NCBI RefSeq assembly: GCF_002149035.1
Contig: NZ_NGFP01000030.1
Coordinates: forward strand, 1-51,455
Length of the DNA: 51,455 nucleotides
Reading direction: 5' to 3'
Origin: Streptosporangium minutum
Lineage (GTDB): Bacteria; Actinomycetota; Actinomycetes; Streptosporangiales; Streptosporangiaceae
In this document: positions 43,917 to 50,124 of the stretch, piece by piece
Numbering within the stretch: the stretch's first letter is position 1
Layout: every line of letters begins with the position of its first letter
Position numbers and translations under genes: made by a program
Notes under the pieces: model-generated
Databases searched by the model: none
Seen by the model: the letters and a program-made list of their open reading frames with translations, nothing else
Told to the model about the DNA's origin: nothing

Positions 43917-44390
43917 ATGACTCGAAGCCTTCGGTTGGCGCCTATCACCCCTGCCAACATCGAGGCGGCCATCGCCGTGAAAGTCCGCCCCGACCAAGAG
44001 CGCTTCGTCTCGCCGGTGGTGAAGTCGCTGGCCGAGGCTTACGTCCACCCGGAGGTGGCCTGGCCGCGCCTCATCCTCGACGGCGACCGTCCTGTGGGCT
44101 TCCTCATGGCCTTCCTTGATATCGACTGGAACGGCGAGGGGGTCGACTTTCGGTCCGGCTTGTGGCGCCTCAACGTGACACCCGACGTACAAGGGTGCGG
44201 TGTCGGCCGCTTCGCCGTCGAATCAGTGGCCGCCGAATTCAGGAACCGCGGCGGCACGCAAATGTATGTCACGTGGGAGCCGGGAGAGGGCGGGCCCGAG
44301 GGCTTCTACCGGAAGCTCGGGTTCCAGCTCACAGGTGAGAAGAGTGAGGGCGAAACGGTCGGGGTGCTGGATCTGACGCCTCCTTCGTAA
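43917..44390 (+). CDS. GNAT family N-acetyltransferase (copy 2 of 2)
   Basis: 157 residues, differing from the 28.3-kb copy in about 20 positions; acetyl-CoA loop QGCGVG with Cys for the first Arg, FYRKLGFQLTGEK at the C-terminus. Promoter TATGGT at 43905 plus 6 nt and ATG are as in copy 1. It is the first gene of the H to I cassette. The Cys in the pyrophosphate loop could weaken acetyl-CoA binding. Confidence 0.9.
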   Translation: MTRSLRLAPITPANIEAAIAVKVRPDQERFVSPVVKSLAEAYVHPEVAWPRLILDGDRPVGFLMAFLDIDWNGEGVDFRSGLWRLNVTPDVQGCGVGRFAVESVAAEFRNRGGTQMYVTWEPGEGGPEGFYRKLGFQLTGEKSEGETVGVLDLTPPS

Positions 44391-44557
44391 CGGCGAGCAC
44401 TGCGGTCGTAGTCAGCAGGACGCCAGATCGTTCTAAGTACGACCTGCGGCGGTATGACAAAGCGTTCGGCTCGTTGCTCGCCGAGCTGCCGCCGGGCCCG
44501 CCGACGACCCGGGTCCGGCCTGACCCGGTCCTCGATCGGCGCCCGGCGGCGCGACCG

Positions 44558-45343
44558 TCAGTACCCTGGGTGGTCGCCGCCGGGAGCGCCGGGCGCCATG
44601 CCGCCGATACCACCGGGGGTGCCGGAAGCCATGCCGCCGGAAGGCATACCACCGGGGGTCATGCCGGCGGCGGCCGCTGAGCGGTGTTCCTCCTGGGCTT
44701 CGGTGATCTTGCGGATGACGCCGATCGCCAGCACGGCAGCGATGAGCATCAGCACGATGCTCACCACGTCGAACCGTGCGGCGGCGGCCAACGGCTCCAG
44801 CCCGTCGGAGTTGAACAGCAGACGGACGGCCACGTTGGTCCCCCAAGTACCAATCAGCCAGGCCGCCCACCAAACGTTGAACAGCCCCCGAGGAGGCGAG
44901 GAGACGCGGGAGGAGGCGTACCAGATATCGTCCACGATCTGCTTCGGGAACCAGAAGTTGACGATCGGCACCATCCAGCCGAAGATCAGCCACGGTCGGC
45001 TGTGCCGGTGGCCGCCAGGTGAGAGGATCTCGGCGTTCGCCCTGACCCTGAACAACCACACCAGGAACGCCACGACGGCCACGAGGTAGACGACCGTCTC
45101 GAAGATGCCGGACAGGCCGTAGACGAAATCGCCCGTGTCGATCTCCGCCTCGGACACGGAGTCGAGGTCGACGATCATGTGGTCCACAAGCGAGGCGTAC
45201 CAGAGGTCGATCACGGCCGCGACGATCCCGATGAGGGAGTCGCACACCAGGGCCACCACGGCGAAGATGGCGACGCCCCGGACTGGGCGTAAGGGCGTCG
45301 GCGGTGGCGGGTAGCCCTGGTAGGGGAGGGGGGGCGGATACAT
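44558..45343 (-). CDS. DUF4328 family membrane protein
   Basis: 261 residues: a Pro-rich cytoplasmic start (MYPPPLPYQGYPPPP), about six hydrophobic segments (VAIFAVVALVCDSLIGIVAA; VVYLVAVVAFLVWLFRVRAN; WLIFGWMVPIVNFWFPKQIV) and a Gly/Pro/Met-rich tail. LIFGWMVPIVNFWFPKQIVDD is the DUF4328 signature. Function unknown. ATG 45343 has GAAAGGG seven bases upstream. Opposite orientation to the GNAT gene in the same cassette. Confidence 0.85.
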   Translation of the reverse strand: MYPPPLPYQGYPPPPTPLRPVRGVAIFAVVALVCDSLIGIVAAVIDLWYASLVDHMIVDLDSVSEAEIDTGDFVYGLSGIFETVVYLVAVVAFLVWLFRVRANAEILSPGGHRHSRPWLIFGWMVPIVNFWFPKQIVDDIWYASSRVSSPPRGLFNVWWAAWLIGTWGTNVAVRLLFNSDGLEPLAAAARFDVVSIVLMLIAAVLAIGVIRKITEAQEEHRSAAAAGMTPGGMPSGGMASGTPGGIGGMAPGAPGGDHPGY

Positions 45344-45671
45344 GGCGTGGCCCTTTCGGAATCTGGACGAACCAGTATGTCGGGCCAAGAACCAGGAAAG
45401 GATCAGTTGCCCGATCCGGCATCCTCTTGTGATGAAGCCAGGATTTTGAACTTTCGGTGATGGTCTCGGTGAGAGCGGGCAGTGCGTAAAGCCTGCCTTC
45501 ACGTATGCGACTGAAGGAGCAGGAACGGCAGCCACCACACAGTGCCGTGGCGCCGGTGGTGTCGCCCACCCACACCACGTCGATTCCACGTGCCTTGAGT
45601 GCCAGCTAACGTTCCTCATGTGTCAGAAAAGATCATCTCGCTCTGACCTTCGAGAAGAGGGGCAGGGAGGA
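45344..45671. other. gap with a possible coding fragment
   Basis: On the minus strand about 45440-45610 reads ALKARGIDVVWVGDTTGATA, LCGGCRSCSFSRIREGRLYA, with good codon bias and four Cys, but no start or ribosome binding site. It may be a decayed gene. Nothing else is recognisable. Confidence 0.3.
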
Positions 45672-45875
45672 AAGGCCCGGGTCGGGAATCCGTCCCTGAC
45701 CTGGGCTTGAAGCGTGGAGCGGGTGACGGGAATCGAACCCGCGCTGTCAGCTTGGAAAGTGCATCGATCACGCCTTGCGGGGCGGCTGAGCTGGGCGTTC
45801 GGCTGTTCGTGAGTGACCGTGGTTGACCCCTCGTCACCCTGGCTAATGGCCCGCTAATGGCCCACTGATCATGCC
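45672..45875 (-). repeat. tRNA-Gly(CCC) attachment scar I
   Basis: Hairpin AAGGCCCGGGTCGGG../..CCTGGGCTT (45672-45708), tRNA 3' half with CCA at 45715-45757 (one substitution at the anticodon), class 3 right arm with TAATGGCCC twice (11-bp period). Confidence 0.93.
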
Positions 45876-45955
45876 TAGAGGCAGAGACCCGTTCTGTCTG
45901 ACCTCTGTCCTACGGTGTGTGGTCACAGTGTTCCGGATGATCGGAGTGAGAAGGC

Positions 45956-46819
45956 GTGGGACTGACGACACCGCCCGCACCGGTGGATGTGGTGGCCCTC
46001 TTTCCTGAGTTGGCCGGCCGGAGCAGGACCACGGTCCGACTGCATCCTCGCCGCGGAGCTCCGGCCGTCACGGACAGTTCCATGGGTGGGCCGCTGCTCT
46101 GGCCTGCCGGTGAGTCATGGCCGTTCTGTGGGTCCTCCGACCATGAGGACCTCTCGGCCTTGCAGTCGATCGCGATGGTGCCGATCCTCCAGATCTACGC
46201 CCGGGATGTGCCGGAACTGCCGTTCCCGCCGGATACGGACGTGTGCCAGGTGTTGTGGTGCCCCTTTGTCCACGAGTCCGACTACCGGCCCGTGGTGCAC
46301 GTGGTCTGGCGCGATTCGCATCTCCTCACGGACCTCGCCGAGGCCCCGGAGCCCGTAGCCAGTGAGAAGGGCTATCGTCCGCGGCCCTGCGTGCTTTCGC
46401 CTGAGCGAGTCGAGGAGTATCCCGCAGTCTGGGAAGCGTCGGAGGAGCTGTACGCGAAGATCGATGCATGGGAATCGTCTCTGGACGGCCCAGAGGAATG
46501 GAGCTATCAGTACCATCTGTCGGTCGCGCCGGGAACGAAGGTCGGCGGGTGGGTCGACTGGGTACAGTCCCCGGAGAGCGTCGAGTGCGATCAAGACCAT
46601 GAGATGGAGCACCTGCTGACGATCGCTAGTTGGGAGCATGATCCTGGATCCGCGATCAGATGGGTACCGCTCAAAGAACGGCATCTTCTCAGCTCGGACT
46701 TCGATCCCGAACGTATGGGGCCCGCTGGCATCATGATCGGCGACGCGGGATCGACGTACCTCTTCATCTGCTCGCAGTGCCCTGACCGGCCCGTCAGAGG
46801 AGTCAGCCAATGGTCGTGA
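45956..46819 (+). CDS. DUF1963 family protein
   Basis: 287 residues: MGGPLLWPAGESWPFC, VPILQIYARDVPELPFPP, LWCPFVHE, then TKVGGWVDWVQSPE, LLTIASWE and GIMIGDAGSTYLFICSQCPD. The order KxGGxPxWxQ...GDxGxxYLFxC is the DUF1963 (YwqG-like) pattern, common in polymorphic-toxin immunity loci. The GTG start is weakly supported (AGAAGG is very close). Sole gene of the I to J cassette; its stop nearly touches scar J. Confidence 0.8.
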   Translation: MGLTTPPAPVDVVALFPELAGRSRTTVRLHPRRGAPAVTDSSMGGPLLWPAGESWPFCGSSDHEDLSALQSIAMVPILQIYARDVPELPFPPDTDVCQVLWCPFVHESDYRPVVHVVWRDSHLLTDLAEAPEPVASEKGYRPRPCVLSPERVEEYPAVWEASEELYAKIDAWESSLDGPEEWSYQYHLSVAPGTKVGGWVDWVQSPESVECDQDHEMEHLLTIASWEHDPGSAIRWVPLKERHLLSSDFDPERMGPAGIMIGDAGSTYLFICSQCPDRPVRGVSQWS

Positions 46820-46823
46820 AGCC

Positions 46824-46990
46824 GAGCGACGCGGTCAGGAACCGAACCGTACTGTCAGCTTGGGAATCATCTACTGAGCTTGCTGTCCTGAGCTGAGAAA
46901 ACAGGGGTGCAGGTCAGGGCGGGTCGAGTCCCCGTGAGTCCCCCTGAGTGACCGTGGTTCCCCGCCTGTTCTGGCACGCATCTGGCACGG
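46824..46990 (-). repeat. tRNA-Gly(CCC) attachment scar J (degenerate)
   Basis: No terminator on the left: the DUF1963 stop abuts it. The tRNA 3' part at 46824-46866 has deletions in the acceptor and T stems, but ACTGTCAGCTTGGGAA is intact. The full class 2 right arm ends CTGGCACGCATCTGGCAC. Confidence 0.8.
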
Positions 46991-47083
46991 GAAGCTCGCT
47001 CGTCGTCTATCGCTTGACGGCAGCCTGGTTGCGCTGCCGCTGATAGGCGATCTTGTCGGTGGCGAAGTCTATGCTTCCCGCCC

Positions 47084-47620
47084 ATGACCAGAGATGAGAC
47101 TCCTGTCGTGCAGGTCAAGCAGCTGGATGTGGGGGTGGATTACAGTCAGGTCTATCTCGTGGATGAGGGGTGTGACGCGTGCGGCCAGTTTGATGGCGTG
47201 CCGGGCCACCCTGTGGGGATCATCCGAGTGGAGAAAGGCAGGGCCTCCCTGATTGTGGGTCCTCAGTGGGGAACGGTGGAGTTCACGGTGGCTGTCGCCG
47301 ATCGGGATCCGGGTGCTGACCTCGATGGTTACGAGGACATCGTCGAGATCAGCTATGAGTCCCCATCAGGCCGTGTTTCTCTGGAGGAGTGGGAAGGGAG
47401 GGAATATTCTCTTCCTCCGTTGCCCGCCGGTCCCGGAGCGTATCGTTTGCGGTACCACGTCAGAGGTATGGACGAAGAGGTCGCGATCGAAATAGGTGAT
47501 CACTACTTCCTGCAAATCTGGCCTGAGCCGCTACGTGATCCCACCGTGCTCAAATCTACGAGTTCATCCTTTCAATACTGGCTGAACTCTGAACGACCCA
47601 GGCAAGCTGGCGTGGAATAG
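47084..47620 (+). CDS. hypothetical protein (immunity-like context)
   Basis: 178 residues, beta-rich, acidic: LDVGVDYSQVYLVDEGCDAC, VEISYESPSGRVSLEEWEGR, AYRLRYHVRGMDEEVAIEIG, HYFLQIWPEPLRDPTVLKST. No signal peptide. I do not recognise a named family, but such proteins occur near immunity genes in actinomycetes. It is the only gene of the 0.8-kb J to K cassette. A -10-like TATGCT lies 8 nt before the ATG. Confidence 0.65.
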   Translation: MTRDETPVVQVKQLDVGVDYSQVYLVDEGCDACGQFDGVPGHPVGIIRVEKGRASLIVGPQWGTVEFTVAVADRDPGADLDGYEDIVEISYESPSGRVSLEEWEGREYSLPPLPAGPGAYRLRYHVRGMDEEVAIEIGDHYFLQIWPEPLRDPTVLKSTSSSFQYWLNSERPRQAGVE

Positions 47621-47767
47621 AGCGATCTGCATTGTCAGCTTGGGAAGTCTCTAGTGTGTCTGGCCACTGAACTGGGGAAACGCTGACCTGCGGGAGAGTG
47701 CTCCGGCTGCCCAGGATTCCCCATGAGTCCCCCTCATTCCCTCTACTGACGGGCACGCAACGGGCAC
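47616..47767 (-). repeat. tRNA-Gly(CCC) attachment scar K (degenerate)
   Basis: Left part deleted: only TGTCAGCTTGGGAAG of the tRNA (about 47632-47646), preceded by a TAGAGCG remnant. The class 1 right arm is complete, ending CGGGCACGCAACGGGCAC. The left boundary is the stop codon of the previous gene. Confidence 0.75.
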
Positions 47768-47770
47768 GGC

Positions 47771-48032
47771 CTACTCGTAGATCGTTGCCGCCCCCAGCGC
47801 GTTGGCGAAGAACGACCAGGAGGCATCGTCAGGTGCGGGACGGCCCGTGTTCGCGTAGTAGCCAGGGGACGCTGACCCAGGCGGCCAGCGCTTCCAAGAA
47901 ACGCCCCAGGCGGTCGTTCTCCCAGACCGCTCCGTTGGTCAGCTCTGTATGGAGAGCCTCAACATAACGGGCGAGATCTTCGCGGGTCTCGACGGCTTCG
48001 GCTGCGGCCGGCGATATGTCGTTCTGTCCCAT
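47771..48032 (-). pseudogene. DUF7660-like gene with a frameshift
   Basis: From ATG 48032 the frame reads EAVETREDLARYVEALHTEL, VWENDRLGRFLEALAAWVSV, then shifts by one base near 47855. The other frame continues GYYANTGRPAPDDASWSFFA, NALGAATIYE to a stop at 47771. Both halves match one short family (about 85 residues), so this is one gene broken by an indel. The family often sits in immunity-gene clusters. Confidence 0.7.
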
Positions 48033-48076
48033 GGCTCCATAGTGGTGGGCTCCCAGCAAACCCGCACATCCAGCCC

Positions 48077-48330
48077 GCCTGCTCATCCCGTCTGCCGTCA
48101 ACCCGCCCGCAGGGGAAGCAGGGCATGGGTCGGGGCGCCAGGTGGAGCGCCCTGCTGGACGAACGACCTGGCGCCCCGGCCCGTGGTCTGCTCGGCTTGT
48201 CCCGGGTCGACGGCAGACGGGATGAGCAGGCCCCCTACCTCAGCCATCGAGAGACCGGCGGCGATGAACGCGCCCTTGGTGGACATCCCGGAGCCGGAGC
48301 GCCCCCGCCGGAGGCTGGTTGTCATGGTGC
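48077..48330. repeat. repeat family S, copy 3 (best preserved, perfect inverted repeat)
   Basis: A perfect 23-bp inverted repeat (48077-48099 and 48209-48231; arm centre CATCCCGTCTGCC) encloses 109 bp with a nested 13-bp dyad (CGGGGCGCCAGGT/ACCTGGCGCCCCG). Pairing extends through most of the segment, giving a long hairpin. Blocks CTACCTCAGCCA and CCCGGAGCCGGAGCG on the right are shared with copies 1 and 2. Confidence 0.75.
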
Positions 48331-48347
48331 GTCACTACAGTCAGGCC

Positions 48348-48881
48348 ATGAGTGACGATCAGACCGTCCTTGAGCATCTCGTCGCATTGGTTCCTCCACC
48401 CGCAGAACCGGTCTTCGGTATCGGGAGCTGGGAGGAACTGGCCTCTGATATGGGGCTGAGGTTTCCTGCTGACTACATGGCCTTCCTTGAGCGGTATGGC
48501 AGTTGCCAGTTCGCTAGGTGGCTGGCGATCTATGACCCTCGGGGGCTGCCCCAGGAGGACAGGAGGGATCCGGCTCAGTGGGGGGAGGAGTACCGCGACT
48601 TGCGCGATGACTCGCCTGAGGGCTATCCGCTGGCGATGTGGCCGGAGTCCGGTGGCTTCATCGAGTGGGGCACCACAATTGACGGCGAGGCGTTCGGCTG
48701 GCTGACGGTGGGCGAGCCGAAGGACTGGCCGGTGCTTGTGCTCTACCGTCATGACCTGGTGCTGGGTCCTATCCACGAGAGCATGACGGAGTTCCTGCTC
48801 GGGTGGGCTTCGGGCCTGCGGTACAACGGTCGCGCGGTCCGTAATGACGGCCTACCGCTGAGGTGTCTTGCCTGGGCTTGA
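48348..48881 (+). CDS. SMI1/KNR4 (SUKH) family protein
   Basis: 177 residues: WEELASDMGLRFPADYMAFL, YGSCQFARWLAIYDPRGLPQ, MWPESGGFIEWGTTIDGEAF, GWLTVGEPKDWPVLVLYRHD. This is the SUKH fold used as immunity protein against many toxin types. ATG 48348 lies exactly 6 nt after TACAGT (48336-48341), suggesting leaderless translation; an upstream ATG at 48324 would overlap the promoter. It lies in the last unit of the array, without a toxin gene nearby. Confidence 0.85.
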   Translation: MSDDQTVLEHLVALVPPPAEPVFGIGSWEELASDMGLRFPADYMAFLERYGSCQFARWLAIYDPRGLPQEDRRDPAQWGEEYRDLRDDSPEGYPLAMWPESGGFIEWGTTIDGEAFGWLTVGEPKDWPVLVLYRHDLVLGPIHESMTEFLLGWASGLRYNGRAVRNDGLPLRCLAWA

Positions 48882-48896
48882 GGTGTGGGCGGCGGT

Positions 48897-49044
48897 GCGT
48901 CGCTGAGGTCGGCGCGTTGGTTGGGTACGGCGGGCGCGCGGTGCGGCTACGGCCCGGGGCGCCGCCGGCCGGGACCGGCGCCCACGCCGCACGCCCGGCC
49001 GGCGGGCGGCGGAGGGCCGGGTACGGCGGCGCGCCGCCGCTTGA
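48897..49044. repeat. repeat family R, copy 4
   Basis: Almost identical to copy 2 (37984-38136), from GTCGCTGAGGTCGGCG to GGCGGCGCGCCGCCGCTTGA. The sequence right of it changes abruptly to AT-rich DNA containing the PIN gene. Confidence 0.85.
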
Positions 49045-49069
49045 TACCTATAAGAACAATTCGGCAAAT

Positions 49070-50053
49070 CTACGTGTCCAAGAAATCCCATTCGGAACCG
49101 AGAACCCATCGCAACGCTGAGAGCTTGCCGTGAACGAAGCCCCATCCCCAGTCATCCCAGGGGCCGATATTCTCGGCGCCGTATCGTTCTTCCATGGCTC
49201 GGTTCGCCGCATCTAATCGAGCTTCAACTTCGGGCGGAATGGGTATGCCTTTGGCAGCCGCATCCCGCTCGGCTATGATTATCTTGCGAACGTGAGATAT
49301 TTTATCGAAGAATTCATACTCCGCCTCCAGGATTTCGGTAAACGTCCGCGTGTCTTGGTGTAAAAACTCGGTATCGTCGGCTTCTTCGATAAACTCTTCG
49401 CCGAAGTATTCTTCGAGAATTTTATTTAAGCCGTCGATGCCATAGAGATAATGAGATTTCGTCCCGTTAAAGTATTTTTCCAGGTCGGGGTGCGGTTCTC
49501 GGCGGTCCCCATTGGGGATGGAGAAATCTTGGTGGTTGCTCGTTATGAACGCGTACTGATCATTTTGTGCTCGGGATTCATACGAAGAGGCGTATAGTTC
49601 GATTAACAGTGCGTCTGCCACGCTGTTTTTCTGGAGGTGAAGTGGTGCTTGTTTGTTTATGCCCCGTTTGACGACTCGTTCGTAGTCTCGTTCGGTCGGC
49701 TCTACTCGTCTCCCGCCCTCCAGTAGCGACCCTATTTCGCGGAAGTTTTGGAGAGTGGCAGCGCTTAAAAGGGGGACCTGGTGTGTCATTTCTTCCAGCC
49801 AGGTGTGTGATTCTTCTCCGCCATACTCATGTAGATCGTTTCGAAGTAGGCGGAATCTTTCGCGGACGCTAGCGGTTACAGCTGACTCGGCGCGCGGACG
49901 GTTTCGATTGAACTCATCTGTGACTAATTGTGGAACTAATAGCTCCAGCTTTTTCTGATGCTCAAATACTCGGATGGGGACAATCCAGCGCTGGCCTTTC
50001 CGGTGCTTGGCAAGGTCAAGCCAAGTTGACGTGTCGAGGAAAAGGTGAAGCAT
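49070..50053 (-). CDS. PIN-domain protein (DUF4935-like), AT-rich
   Basis: 327 residues. LFLDTSTWLDLAKHRKGQRW carries the first PIN Asp pair; PQLVTDEFNRNRP, NSVADALLIELYAS and YAFITSNHQDFS give the other acidic and Ser/Thr positions of PIN nucleases. The C-terminal 120 residues (IIIAERDAAAKGIPIPPEVE) are helical. The domain call is by eye; DUF4935 is the closest fit. Base composition is far more AT-rich than all neighbours, and codons with A/T in third position are common, so it was recently acquired. It has no antitoxin partner next to it and may act alone in defence. Confidence 0.7.
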   Translation of the reverse strand: MLHLFLDTSTWLDLAKHRKGQRWIVPIRVFEHQKKLELLVPQLVTDEFNRNRPRAESAVTASVRERFRLLRNDLHEYGGEESHTWLEEMTHQVPLLSAATLQNFREIGSLLEGGRRVEPTERDYERVVKRGINKQAPLHLQKNSVADALLIELYASSYESRAQNDQYAFITSNHQDFSIPNGDRREPHPDLEKYFNGTKSHYLYGIDGLNKILEEYFGEEFIEEADDTEFLHQDTRTFTEILEAEYEFFDKISHVRKIIIAERDAAAKGIPIPPEVEARLDAANRAMEERYGAENIGPWDDWGWGFVHGKLSALRWVLGSEWDFLDT

Positions 50054-50124
50054 GGATAAATTATGGCATGCACTACCGTTTAAGTCTTGAGATTTTTGGA
50101 GTCATCATCGACTCGAACGGCATG

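Noticed and set aside
44391-44557. Plus-strand frame reading RYDKAFGSLLAELPPGPPTT
   Set aside because: Good codon bias but only a short piece with no start codon, running into the DUF4328 gene from the opposite side; not enough to call.
28044-45757. Ten tRNA-Gly genes
   Set aside because: All copies stop at the anticodon loop; the D arm and 5' acceptor strand are missing, so none can make a tRNA.
28008-47767. Integron attC array
   Set aside because: The repeats contain a tRNA 3' half with terminator and tyrosine-integrase arm repeats, and the integrase is of pSAM2/AICE type, not IntI.
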